Shown here one piece after another: positions 24,475 through 32,647 of a DNA stretch of 37,188 nucleotides. Source of the stretch: Ulvibacterium sp039819225 (GTDB lineage: Bacteria > Bacteroidota > Bacteroidia > Flavobacteriales > Flavobacteriaceae); contig JBCBSN010000016.1 in assembly GCA_039819225.1 (NCBI GenBank), positions 1-37,188 of the forward strand. The letters run 5' to 3'. Numbering within the stretch: position 1 is the stretch's first letter; each line of letters starts with the position of its first letter. The translations under genes were made by a program, and so were the position numbers. The notes under the pieces are model-generated. The model was given only the letters and a program-made list of their open reading frames with translations, searched no databases and was not told the origin of the DNA.

Positions 24475-26208
24475 ATGATGCGTTACGTGAATACCTATGG
24501 GATAATCAAAAAGAGATTAGGGCATCTTTTACTTTTATGCATTTCCATCTTTTTTCCCAGAGAAATCCTTGGTCAATTCATTCCCAAAAAAGACGGAGAC
24601 TTCAGAATTGCTGTTCTTGCCTGTATTCGGCAGTTTGAACCCGTTCCCGCATTCGCTAGCTATGTAGAGAGCAATCCCGACCTATGCCTATGGATCGGGG
24701 ACAATATTTATGCTGATGCCGAAAACGACCCCGCTTGGATACAGACTTGTTACGATTCCCTAGCGGCCAAACCCCATTTTCAAGCTCTGAGACAAGATTT
24801 TGATTTTATGGCTACCTGGGACGACCATGATTTTGGCTTTAATAATGCCGGTAAGGAATATCACCTTAAAAAAGAGAGCAAGGCTATCTTTCGAAAATTC
24901 TGGGGATTGGAAAACACGATTCCCAATAGTCAGGACGGCATATACTATGCCCGCAAATTCAAGTTGGGCGAAAAAACCCTCCAAATTATTATGTTGGACA
25001 CGCGCTACAATAGAGATAGCCCGGGAACCAATAGCGATGTTCTTGGTATAAACCAATGGCAATGGCTAGAACAAGAGTTAAGGGAAGAAAGTGACCTTAT
25101 CCTTATTGTTTCCGGTTTTCAAATTCTCCTAGATCGCCATTCCGGTTCCGAGACTTGGGATAAATTTCCCAAAGCCAAGCAACGCCTTTTTAACACAATT
25201 AGGGAGGCGAAGGCCGAAAACGTATTGTTTCTTACAGGCGACCAACACTATGGTGAGGTTTGTCGCCTCCGGAATACACTTGATTTTGACGCCGTAGAGC
25301 TCCAATTCGCCGGACTGAATCAAATTGAAGATCCAGAGTTCAATCCGCACCGAGTATCTCCCGCAATACGGTCGAAACACAGCATAGCTATTATAGACAT
25401 ACAGATGGAAACCTCCAAGGAGGATATTCCTCACCTCCTTTTTCAAATTGCCAACTCGGAAACCGGTCAAATAGAAGTCACCTACAGGGTCAATCTCAAC
25501 GAGATTGCTTTGGGCATTGATTTCTCGGGCCCCACCCAATTTGCAAATAGCTCCCAAGTAACACTCAATCACCCCTACCCTAATCTTAACCTACATTATA
25601 CCCTTGATGGTAGCGAGCCCACAGAAAGTTCACCCCTGTATTCCAGACCCATTTCCCTTGCATCTACGACTACCGTCAAGGCCAGACTTTACATGAAAGA
25701 CAACAAAACCCGAAGCAAGGTGTTTACCCGATACTACGAAAAACTAATTCCCATTTCTCCAAAAATCCACAAAAAAAGAAATCTCTTAAAAAAGGGATTA
25801 TTGTATGAATATTTTGAAGGGAATTTTGCCACATTGCCAGATTTTAATCTGCTAAAACCGGTTAAAAAAGGAAAAACATCGCAAATAAACTTAAAGGAAA
25901 TTCCCCATAGAGACGATCATTTCGCCGTTAGATACACTGGCTTTATAACGCTTCAAGAAACCGGTGTATATCAATTTCACCTGACTTCCGACGATGGGTC
26001 AAAACTTTACGTGGCCAATCGACTCGTGGTGGACAATGACGGCTCACATAGTGTGAGAAGAAAAACAGGCCTCATTGCATTGGAAAAAGGGACACACCCC
26101 ATTAAAATTGAGTATTTTGACGATTACCAAGGACAGTCGTTAAGCGCAGGATACCAAAAAGAAGACGGAAAAACAGCAACACTTTCGGCAGAAATGCTTT
26201 CCCATTAA
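24475..26208 (+). CDS. PhoD-like metallophosphatase with CHB_HEX_C and PA14 domains
   Basis: The 577-residue protein has an N-terminal export signal (hydrophobic stretch at about 18-27, ending near I-L-G-Q). The catalytic part (about 42-330) shows the PhoD-type metal-binding blocks W-I-G-D-N-I-Y-A-D (72-80), A-T-W-D-D-H-D-F-G-F-N (113-123), M-L-D-T-R-Y and L-F-L-T-G-D-Q-H-Y-G-E (His258), so a phosphomonoesterase or phosphodiesterase is likely. Residues about 363-415 resemble the chitobiase C-terminal CHB_HEX_C domain (Y-T-L-D-G-S-E-P-T, then T-T-V-K-A-R-L). Residues about 440-575 are PA14-like (LLYEYFEGNFATLP, then YQFHLTSDDGSKLYVANRLV). The two added domains suggest binding to carbohydrate or surface polymers. 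It is extracytoplasmic and lies next to the phosphonate-type operon. Confidence 0.88.
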   Translation: MMRYVNTYGIIKKRLGHLLLLCISIFFPREILGQFIPKKDGDFRIAVLACIRQFEPVPAFASYVESNPDLCLWIGDNIYADAENDPAWIQTCYDSLAAKPHFQALRQDFDFMATWDDHDFGFNNAGKEYHLKKESKAIFRKFWGLENTIPNSQDGIYYARKFKLGEKTLQIIMLDTRYNRDSPGTNSDVLGINQWQWLEQELREESDLILIVSGFQILLDRHSGSETWDKFPKAKQRLFNTIREAKAENVLFLTGDQHYGEVCRLRNTLDFDAVELQFAGLNQIEDPEFNPHRVSPAIRSKHSIAIIDIQMETSKEDIPHLLFQIANSETGQIEVTYRVNLNEIALGIDFSGPTQFANSSQVTLNHPYPNLNLHYTLDGSEPTESSPLYSRPISLASTTTVKARLYMKDNKTRSKVFTRYYEKLIPISPKIHKKRNLLKKGLLYEYFEGNFATLPDFNLLKPVKKGKTSQINLKEIPHRDDHFAVRYTGFITLQETGVYQFHLTSDDGSKLYVANRLVVDNDGSHSVRRKTGLIALEKGTHPIKIEYFDDYQGQSLSAGYQKEDGKTATLSAEMLSH

Positions 26209-26233
26209 AAACGTAACATCAAAAACAATCCTT

Positions 26234-26833
26234 TCAATTCTGGGCCATACGTTCCGTAAAGAAGTAAACAACCAGATATTCTACAGGGGATTTGGTTTTA
26301 TTAAGGGGCACATGGGGCAACATTCCATCGAAGAAAAAGGAATCCCCCTCTTGGATAATAATGGTCTCATCGCCAATCTTGTATTCTATTTCACCCTGGA
26401 GTACATAAAGAAACTCGAAGGCATCCGTACACACCTTGGGCCTTTGATTATTGGGCTCCAAGCGTACATGGGATACCTGAAAAGCCAAATCTAGCAGCGT
26501 TTTGTCCAAAATAGACTTGTATTCAAACCCCTTAGCGCTCTCTTCTTTTACGTAGCCCACATAGGCCTCCTTCTTGATTAAAGTATGGACACTAAGATGG
26601 GTTGCCGCAGTAATCTCTTTAAAAAAATCCTCCGGAGTTACGGAAAGCACCTGCATTACATCCAATAATTTGGTCAAGGTAGGTACCACACGTCCATTCT
26701 CTATTTTGGAAAGTAGGGCATTGCTCATTCCCGAAGCTTCTGCCAAGTCCCCCAGCTTAATACCCTGTTTTTTACGCATTTCCCTAATCTTGGGGCCAAT
26801 ACGATGTATAGGGTATTTGTTTTCATGATTCAT
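26234..26833 (-). CDS. XRE-family transcriptional regulator with cupin sensor domain
   Basis: The 199-residue protein has an N-terminal XRE helix-turn-helix at about 10-65 (I-R-E-M-R-K-K-Q-G-I-K-L-G-D-L-A, then S-N-A-L-L-S-K-I-E-N-G-R-V-V-P-T-L). A C-terminal cupin barrel at about 120-195 follows (FEFLYVLQGEIEYKIGDETI, then I-Q-E-G-D-S-F-F-F-D and L-P-H-V-P). In this architecture the cupin senses a small ligand and adjusts DNA binding. The gene is transcribed away from the alcohol dehydrogenase operon, with 223 bases between the starts, so it is the likely local regulator. It converges with the PhoD-like gene with only 25 bases between. Confidence 0.92.
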   Translation of the reverse strand: MNHENKYPIHRIGPKIREMRKKQGIKLGDLAEASGMSNALLSKIENGRVVPTLTKLLDVMQVLSVTPEDFFKEITAATHLSVHTLIKKEAYVGYVKEESAKGFEYKSILDKTLLDLAFQVSHVRLEPNNQRPKVCTDAFEFLYVLQGEIEYKIGDETIIIQEGDSFFFDGMLPHVPLNKTKSPVEYLVVYFFTERMAQN

Positions 26834-27000
26834 ATCATATCAAAGTAATACATTTTAGGGTATTCAAACAAGATTATGATCGTTAAGGTATCTTAAAAAA
26901 ATTTCCTTATATGAAATTTTATTTTGTTAAATAAACTGAAAAAGTGCTTGAGATTCCCATAAATCAATATAATAAATTAAAGGTTTAATAATAATAAATA

Positions 27001-27038
27001 CATGAGATTTTCATGATAAGAAAATATATTTACATTTT
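27001..27038 (+). promoter_or_regulatory. Probable promoter with overlapping palindromic operator for the ADH-HAD-DUF5690 operon
   Basis: CATGA-GATTT-TCATG (27001-27015) is a perfect five-base inverted repeat. It overlaps TTTT (27008-27011), which sits 19 bases before TACATTTT (27031-27038), a -33/-7 pair with one mismatch in each box. The ATG of the first gene is at 27057, about 12 bases after the likely transcript start. A related sequence ATGAAATTTTAT lies at 26911-26922, nearer to the regulator gene. The overlap suggests repression by the divergent XRE-cupin protein. Confidence 0.45.
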
Positions 27039-27056
27039 AATCCTAGAAAACACTTT

Positions 27057-28145
27057 ATGAAAAAAGCCAAAGCAGCTATTTTTACTGGATCGGGTATACC
27101 GATGTCCCTACAAGAAATTGACGTTCCCGAATTGGTAAAGGGACAAGTACTTGTTAGGAACCGTTACACCACTCTATGTCGCAGCGACTTAAATACCTTT
27201 TCCGGGAAAAGAACGGAAAAGACACCCACGATTTTGGGTCACGAAATCGTGGGAACCATCGCAAAATTGGCAGATGGTTCGCCCCAAACCGATACCGCTG
27301 GTAAGGAACTCCGAACAGACGATCGCATTACCTGGGCCATTTATAGCAGTAATCCTAAAAGCACATTGGCCAAAAGGGGAATTCCCCAGAAGGCCCCAGA
27401 CTTATTCAAGTATGGCCATGAAGCCATCCGAGGCAATAAAACTCTTCACGGAGGATTGGCTCAATTTACCCTATTGCAGCCCAATACCCCCATTTTAAAA
27501 CTAAATGATGACATTCCTGATTCTGTAGCAGCACTTATAAACTGCTCGGTCTCTACCGTAGCGGGCGCCCTTAGGTTGGCTGGACCTTTAGCAGGAAAAA
27601 ATGTAGTGGTCTCCGGAGTAGGCATGTTGGGTTTAGTAGCTTGTGGTATGGCACAAACGGCCGGTGCCAAATCAGTAACAGCCATGGACATTAATGAACA
27701 CAGGCTAAAAAAGGCGAAGGTATTTGGCGCCTCCCACTTTTTTAATCCCGGAGTAGATTCCGAAGAATCCCTGTTGAGAACGTTTGGCCGTCCAAACCCA
27801 TTTGATGTTGTTTTGGAATTTAGTGGAGCTGCTTCGGCGATGGAAAATACGCTTAAACTTTTAAGTATTGGGGGGAGTGCTATTTGGGTAGGGGCTACTT
27901 TTCCACAACGCGATATCCAATTGGATGCCGAATATTTGATACGAAAACTTCTGACCATTAAAGGATTGCACAATTACAATCTGGAAGATTTCAAAACGGC
28001 CGTCGCTTTTGTTTCGGAACATCATAGCACCTATCCATTTTCCAGTCTTGTAGAACATTACGGAACCTTGGATAAGGTCAATGAAGCCTTTAAATACGGT
28101 ATTGACAGTAACGCCTTTCGAGTAGGGATAGACCCAGCAAAATAA
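27057..28145 (+). CDS. Zinc-type alcohol dehydrogenase, phosphonate-catabolism-associated family
   Basis: The 362-residue protein is a medium-chain dehydrogenase. The catalytic zinc region is L-C-R-S-D-L (Cys41) and L-G-H-E-I-V-G-T-I (His62, Glu63), and the NAD(P) motif is V-V-V-S-G-V-G-M-L-G-L-V-A. The block K-R-G-I-P-Q-K-A-P-D-L-F-K-Y-G-H-E-A resembles the clade described as phosphonate-catabolism-associated alcohol dehydrogenase (TIGR03366, HpnZ). The four Cys that bind structural zinc in relatives are absent from residues about 97-113. Eighteen bases separate it from a phosphonatase-like HAD gene, so oxidation of a hydroxyalkyl-phosphonate to the aldehyde is a reasonable proposal, not proven by the sequence. 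Confidence 0.88.
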   Translation: MKKAKAAIFTGSGIPMSLQEIDVPELVKGQVLVRNRYTTLCRSDLNTFSGKRTEKTPTILGHEIVGTIAKLADGSPQTDTAGKELRTDDRITWAIYSSNPKSTLAKRGIPQKAPDLFKYGHEAIRGNKTLHGGLAQFTLLQPNTPILKLNDDIPDSVAALINCSVSTVAGALRLAGPLAGKNVVVSGVGMLGLVACGMAQTAGAKSVTAMDINEHRLKKAKVFGASHFFNPGVDSEESLLRTFGRPNPFDVVLEFSGAASAMENTLKLLSIGGSAIWVGATFPQRDIQLDAEYLIRKLLTIKGLHNYNLEDFKTAVAFVSEHHSTYPFSSLVEHYGTLDKVNEAFKYGIDSNAFRVGIDPAK

Positions 28146-28162
28146 TCACAAAAAAATAGCGA

Positions 28163-28882
28163 ATGAAAAATGTAAAACTGGTGGTATTTGATCTTTCTGG
28201 GACCACCGTGGAGGACGACAATGCCGTTGCCAAAAGCCTTCACCAAGCGGCAGTTGAATATGGTTTAAACGTTCCTCTGGGCACCTTCCAAAAGACAATT
28301 GGCACCAATAAAATACATCTTTATCAATATCTTATCGCCCAAAGCAAAGGAGAAACGGTTGCCCTTGAGGATTTTGAAAAGTACGACTTTCCCCACCTCC
28401 TGAAAGAGGCTATGGCTTTGTTTAACAATTATTCCGTTATTATGTTGAACTACTATCACAGGCATGTTAAAGCCATGACCGGTGCGGAAAAGGTGTTCCA
28501 ATGGTGCCATGAAAACGATATAAAAGTAGCCACGGATACCGGATTTCATAGTAACATTAACCTGGCTATCCTAAATGCCCTAAAATGGCGGCAAAAGGGG
28601 CTGGTAGATTTGAGCGTTGATGTTGAAATGGTTAATGAGGTAGGAAGGCCCGCCCCATACATGATCTTTTTTGCCATGCAACATTTGGGTATACAAAGTG
28701 TGCACGAAGTGATAAAAATAGGAGACACTCCAGCTGATCTATTGTCCGGCCAAAATGCCGGCTGCCTCGCCAACATTGGTGTACTTAGCGGTGCCAATGA
28801 TCTGGAAACCCTTGAAAGATATCCGCATACCCATATTTTGAACAGTGTAGAAGCCCTCCCTCGGCTTATTGAGACTCTCTAA
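28163..28882 (+). CDS. Phosphonatase-like HAD hydrolase
   Basis: The 239-residue protein is a HAD-superfamily enzyme. Motif I is V-F-D-L-S-G-T-T-V with Asp10 as nucleophile, and the usual Asp at +2 is Ser, as phosphonoacetaldehyde hydrolase (PhnX) has Ala there. In the cap, T-I-G-T-N-K-I-H puts Lys50 about where PhnX has its Schiff-base Lys. Motif II is A-T-D-T-G-F and motif IV is K-I-G-D-T-P-A-D-L-L-S-G. This fits C-P bond cleavage of a phosphono-aldehyde and the PhnX-like family (TIGR03351). It lies between a dehydrogenase and a transporter-like gene; no aminotransferase for 2-aminoethylphosphonate is in the window. Substrate is inferred, not shown. Confidence 0.86.
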   Translation: MKNVKLVVFDLSGTTVEDDNAVAKSLHQAAVEYGLNVPLGTFQKTIGTNKIHLYQYLIAQSKGETVALEDFEKYDFPHLLKEAMALFNNYSVIMLNYYHRHVKAMTGAEKVFQWCHENDIKVATDTGFHSNINLAILNALKWRQKGLVDLSVDVEMVNEVGRPAPYMIFFAMQHLGIQSVHEVIKIGDTPADLLSGQNAGCLANIGVLSGANDLETLERYPHTHILNSVEALPRLIETL

Positions 28883-28903
28883 ATGGAAGTTTAGGCATAT
28901 TCT

Positions 28904-30160
28904 ATGGGCAAACCAAAATCCCATCAACTTAGGACAACGCTGCTCTGCGCGTCCGGTGCCTTTATCACCTACTGCAGCATGTATGCCTTTAGAAAGCCCT
29001 TTACAGCAGCAACGTACGAAGGACTTTCCCTCTGGGGGGTAGATTACAAAATAGTGCTCATTACCACCCAAGTAATTGGTTATATGCTTTCCAAGTTCAT
29101 TGGCATAAAGGTCGTTTCGGAGATGGGCCGGGACAAGAGGATATCGTATCTGTTGGGCCTAATAGGCCTTGCATGGGCAAGCCTGCTGCTGTTCGCTTGG
29201 GTACCCTACCCTTACAATTTTGCCCTACTATTTTTTAATGGCCTTCCGTTGGGTATGATCTGGGGTATTGTCTTTGCTTTTTTGGAGGGAAGGCGCAACA
29301 CGGAACTGTTGGGAGCCGCCATGAGTTCCAGTTTTGTGTTGGCCTCGGGAACGGTAAAAGGTGTAGGCCGATTTTTGATAGATTCAGTTGGTATTCCGGA
29401 GTTTTGGATGCCCTTCGTGACCGGATTGCTATTTGTCCCTTCCTTGTTGTTCGGCATATATCTTTTGACCAAAATCCAACCTCCTTCTTTGGCGGATATT
29501 GCCCAGCGAACGGAGCGAATCCCTATGGACGCGCATCAGCGCAAGGCCTTCTTCCGGAAGTTCGGCCTGGGCATTGTACTTACCGTGATAATTTACATGG
29601 CCTTGACTATTTTTCGCGATGTACGGGACAACTTTGCCGTGGAGCTATGGATTCTACTGGGGTATGCCGATGTGCCTCAAATTCTAGCTTTGGCGGAAAT
29701 TCCTATAGCCATTGGGGTTTTTACACTGACAGCGGCCATGATATTTATCAAAGACAACAAAAAGGCCTTCTACGTTAATCTGGGAATCATCGCCCTAGGC
29801 GGTTTCTTTCTTATGCTTACCACCTATCTTTTTCAAAACCATGGACTTTCCCCTATTCTATGGATGATCCTGGTAGGTTTTGCCATGTACCTATCCTACA
29901 TTAGTTACCACACCATGCTGTTTGAACGCTGGATCGCCCTGTACAAGTATCGGAGCAATATCGGATTTTTAATGTACTTGGCAGATGCATTTGGCTATTT
30001 GGGTAGCGTAGGCATTCTTTTCTATAAAAATTTTGGGCAGCAAGAGGTGGATTGGCTTTCCTTTACCCAATCCATATCCTATATCTTTGGAATGGCCATA
30101 GTTATTCTTTCGATTTTGGCCATTTTCTATTTTCTCCGTTTGGAGAAAAGGCTTTTCTGA
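28904..30160 (+). CDS. DUF5690 / MFS-like membrane transporter
   Basis: The 418-residue protein is strongly hydrophobic, with about twelve membrane segments, and matches DUF5690 as I know it. The N-terminal Y-C-S-M-Y-A-F-R-K-P-F-T-A-A is very like the start of organophosphate:phosphate antiporters of the major facilitator superfamily (GlpT-like), which supports transport of phosphorylated or phosphonated compounds. A hydrophilic loop near residues 200-220 splits two halves, as in MFS proteins. It follows the phosphonatase-like gene by 21 bases and ends the operon, so it probably brings in the operon substrate. It converges with the acyltransferase gene; AGAAA-AGGCT-TTTCT (30144-30158) at its end could be a weak terminator. 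Confidence 0.8.
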   Translation: MGKPKSHQLRTTLLCASGAFITYCSMYAFRKPFTAATYEGLSLWGVDYKIVLITTQVIGYMLSKFIGIKVVSEMGRDKRISYLLGLIGLAWASLLLFAWVPYPYNFALLFFNGLPLGMIWGIVFAFLEGRRNTELLGAAMSSSFVLASGTVKGVGRFLIDSVGIPEFWMPFVTGLLFVPSLLFGIYLLTKIQPPSLADIAQRTERIPMDAHQRKAFFRKFGLGIVLTVIIYMALTIFRDVRDNFAVELWILLGYADVPQILALAEIPIAIGVFTLTAAMIFIKDNKKAFYVNLGIIALGGFFLMLTTYLFQNHGLSPILWMILVGFAMYLSYISYHTMLFERWIALYKYRSNIGFLMYLADAFGYLGSVGILFYKNFGQQEVDWLSFTQSISYIFGMAIVILSILAIFYFLRLEKRLF

Positions 30161-30190
30161 GCATCCTTAATGACCAGATAACACCAACAT

Positions 30191-30730
30191 TCAAAAACCA
30201 TTCCCCGGGATTTTTCCCTCTACTCCTTTAAAGAAAGCCTTGTAGTGTTTAAAATCGGCCTCCTTATCTTCCGTAGGTAAGATCGCTTTGGAAATCTTTA
30301 CCTGTTTTCGCCCATAATCAAAAGCTACCAGGACAATTGGCACTTCTGCTTTTTTGGCAATGTAATAGAACCCCGTTTTCCATGCCATAACCTTTTTTCG
30401 GGTACCCTCTGGCGAAAGGGCCAACCTAAATACTTTTTGCTCTTGGAACAATTGCGCCACGGAAGCAACCGTATCGTTATTTTTACTTCGGTCCACGGGA
30501 GTGCCCCCCATCCACCTAAGGTACCATCCCCATGGGGGCTTAAAAAGGCTTTTCTTCCCAATAAAATGAATTTCCCGGTTAACCACCCTGCGTACCAATA
30601 ATCCCAGGAAAAAATCCACCCAACTCGTATGAGGCACCACAATAACCACACATTTACCCAAATTGGGAAATGTGCCTATCAAACACCATCCCAAAATGGT
30701 AAAATAGATGAATTTTGCCAAGCTGTGCAT
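30191..30730 (-). CDS. 1-acyl-glycerol-3-phosphate acyltransferase (PlsC)-like protein
   Basis: The 179-residue protein has the PlsC acyltransferase blocks: V-P-H-T-S-W-V-D-F (the His-x4-Asp catalytic motif), G-K-K-S-L-F-K-P-P, G-G-T-P-V-D-R-S-K and L-A-L-S-P-E-G-T-R-K-K. It is short and lacks a long N-terminal membrane region, apart from a hydrophobic start (I-Y-F-T-I-L-G-W-C). Such short members acylate lysophosphatidate or related lipids at the membrane. It lies 83 bases after the KdnB-like gene on the same strand, and so may be the last gene of the kdsB operon; a role in outer-membrane lipid acylation is a guess. Confidence 0.85.
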   Translation of the reverse strand: MHSLAKFIYFTILGWCLIGTFPNLGKCVVIVVPHTSWVDFFLGLLVRRVVNREIHFIGKKSLFKPPWGWYLRWMGGTPVDRSKNNDTVASVAQLFQEQKVFRLALSPEGTRKKVMAWKTGFYYIAKKAEVPIVLVAFDYGRKQVKISKAILPTEDKEADFKHYKAFFKGVEGKIPGNGF

Positions 30731-30813
30731 AGAGACATGGTTTTAGGCCGGGAGCTCGCATAAATTTCCAATGGCTCATGCAATACCCTGGATGCTTCGT
30801 GTGAAAATTACGA

Positions 30814-31941
30814 TTATATCTTTTGGTATATCGCCTTAAGCTTTTCTGGCGTGGCCACACTGCGCCAACCCTTTCCAAGTGCATTCTCCCAAAGGGGCGC
30901 CATACTCAAGGAAATTCGGATCATGTTATCCAGTTCACAATCCGTTAAATTGGCACAGATACCATAGGGCAGTTTTATATTGTGCCTTTGCCTCATGCGT
31001 TCAAAAAGGGCTACCCCCTCCGGATAAAACTCGCCAAGGTGTTGGAATACCAAACAATTGCCTATACCATGCCGTATTCCAAGCATATAGGAAAGTCCGT
31101 AGCTCATGGCGTGGGCCACCCCTACCTGGGAATAGGCAATACTCATGCCTCCATGCCAAGAAGCCATCATGAGTTTAGATCGGGATTCCGCCGGTAAAAG
31201 GTCCCCGAGATATACCTCAAGGCAAAGTTCTTTGGCCTTTTCCCCATAACTCTGACTGAAGGTGTTCAGATAAGTACCCTTCAATGATTCAATGCAATGG
31301 ATAAAACAATCCATTCCAGTATAAAACCACTGATCTTTGGGCACACCTTCACTAAGGTCCGGATCTAGGATAACTTGGTCAAAAATAGTAAAGTCCGAAT
31401 TGATACCCAGCTTTTTATCCGGGCCTAAAAGCACCGTAGTCCTAGAAACCTCCGCTCCAGTACCGCTAATAGTAGGGACGCCTACATGGTATACGGAAGG
31501 TTTTGGGACCAAGTCCCATCCTTGATAGCTGGATGAACTCCCGGAATTGTTCAGTAAAATGGCAACGGCCTTGGCCAAATCCAAAAGGGTACCACCACCT
31601 ATGCCCACTATTCCTGAGGGCAATTCATCAAATTCCTTCCGTATTTTGGCCACTAAAGCATCTACCTGTACTGTTTTTGGTTCCTCGTCCGATGAGATAA
31701 AAATCAATTGATCGTTAAAAATCAGGGGAATCCGCTCGGCCAAGGGACTATTATCAAAGACATCGTCTACCAAAAAAATGAAGGGAGCCTCGGAATGCCG
31801 TCGTTTTCGCATCAATATTTCAGGTAATTGGTCAAAACTGCCTTCCCCGAACATGACGCGCGGTACCATAGGGAAATTTCGGTATCCCTTGGTAACCTCT
31901 ACCCGTTCATTCTTTAAATCGATATCTTTCTTTATATCCAT
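30814..31941 (-). CDS. kdnB: Iron-containing alcohol dehydrogenase, KdnB-like (Kdo 8-oxidase)
   Basis: The 375-residue protein is a group III iron-dependent alcohol dehydrogenase. The NAD-binding motif is V-G-I-G-G-G-T-L-L-D-L-A-K-A, and metal-binding residues lie in G-M-D-C-F-I-H-C-I-E-S and G-V-A-H-A-M-S-Y-G-L-S. The region from Y-Q-G-W-D-L-V through H-V-G-V-P-T-I-S-G-T-G-A-E-V-S-R-T looks very like KdnB of Shewanella, which oxidises C8 of Kdo so that KdnA can aminate it to 8-amino-Kdo. The position next to kdsB supports a Kdo substrate. KdnA is not in this window. It starts seven bases after the HAD gene. Confidence 0.8.
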   Translation of the reverse strand: MDIKKDIDLKNERVEVTKGYRNFPMVPRVMFGEGSFDQLPEILMRKRRHSEAPFIFLVDDVFDNSPLAERIPLIFNDQLIFISSDEEPKTVQVDALVAKIRKEFDELPSGIVGIGGGTLLDLAKAVAILLNNSGSSSSYQGWDLVPKPSVYHVGVPTISGTGAEVSRTTVLLGPDKKLGINSDFTIFDQVILDPDLSEGVPKDQWFYTGMDCFIHCIESLKGTYLNTFSQSYGEKAKELCLEVYLGDLLPAESRSKLMMASWHGGMSIAYSQVGVAHAMSYGLSYMLGIRHGIGNCLVFQHLGEFYPEGVALFERMRQRHNIKLPYGICANLTDCELDNMIRISLSMAPLWENALGKGWRSVATPEKLKAIYQKI

Positions 31942-31948
31942 AGGTAAG

Positions 31949-32647
31949 CTACAGGTACTTCAATATATCTTTTACACTGCTCACAGTGAGATATTTATGA
32001 TCCATATTATTTACCGAGACCTTTTCATGCTGCCATGTGGTATGAAAGGGAACATGAATAGCCTTTGCCCCAATGTTGATGATTGGAAGCACGTCCGATT
32101 TAAGGGAGTTGCCTACCATAAGAAATTCGGCTACTTCTATTTTTAAATGGTTCAGCAAATTTAGGTAGTTTTCTTCCTTTTTATCGCTCAACACCTCAAC
32201 ATGGTGAAAATAACTTGACAGACTGGAGCGTTCCAATTTACGTTCCTGATCTAAAAGATCACCCTTGGTGAGCACTATTAGTCTATACTTTTTTGCCAAC
32301 TTACCCAATACTTCCTTGATCCCATCCAACAGTTCCACCGGATGGAGGATCATCTCCTTACCGAGATTCAATATTTCGGTTATCGTTGCCTGGGAAACCT
32401 TGTTATTTGAAATTTCCAGGGCAGATTCGATCATGGACAACATAAATCCTTTTATTCCATAACCGTAAAGCTCCAAATTCCGCATTTCCATTTTAAACAG
32501 CTCCTGGTCGATGGTATTCTTAGTTTCGTATTGTTCTAGAAGGTCAGCGAACTTTTCCTCAGTTTCCCTAAAATAGGTCTCGTTCACCCAGAGGGTATCA
32601 TCCGCATCAAAACCAATAACCTTGATGTTACCGTAATCTATTTCCAT
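31949..32647 (-). CDS. HAD-superfamily hydrolase
   Basis: The 232-residue protein is a haloacid dehalogenase-like phosphatase: motif I G-F-D-A-D-D-T-L-W (Asp14, Asp16), motif II V-L-T-K-G-D, motif IV V-G-N-S-L-K-S-D-V. A helical cap of about 90 residues sits between motifs I and II, which differs from KdsC (a capless tetrameric phosphatase), so it is closer to YjjG/pyrophosphatase-like HADs. It overlaps kdsB by ten bases and is followed by the KdnB-like gene after seven bases, so all three are coupled. A role as a phosphatase in Kdo or a nucleotide clean-up is possible, not shown. Confidence 0.85.
   Translation of the reverse strand: MEIDYGNIKVIGFDADDTLWVNETYFRETEEKFADLLEQYETKNTIDQELFKMEMRNLELYGYGIKGFMLSMIESALEISNNKVSQATITEILNLGKEMILHPVELLDGIKEVLGKLAKKYRLIVLTKGDLLDQERKLERSSLSSYFHHVEVLSDKKEENYLNLLNHLKIEVAEFLMVGNSLKSDVLPIINIGAKAIHVPFHTTWQHEKVSVNNMDHKYLTVSSVKDILKYL

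Noticed and set aside
31949..32647. KdsC (Kdo-8-phosphate phosphatase) as the identity of the HAD gene next to kdsB
   Set aside because: It is longer than KdsC and has a helical cap between motifs I and II, which KdsC lacks.
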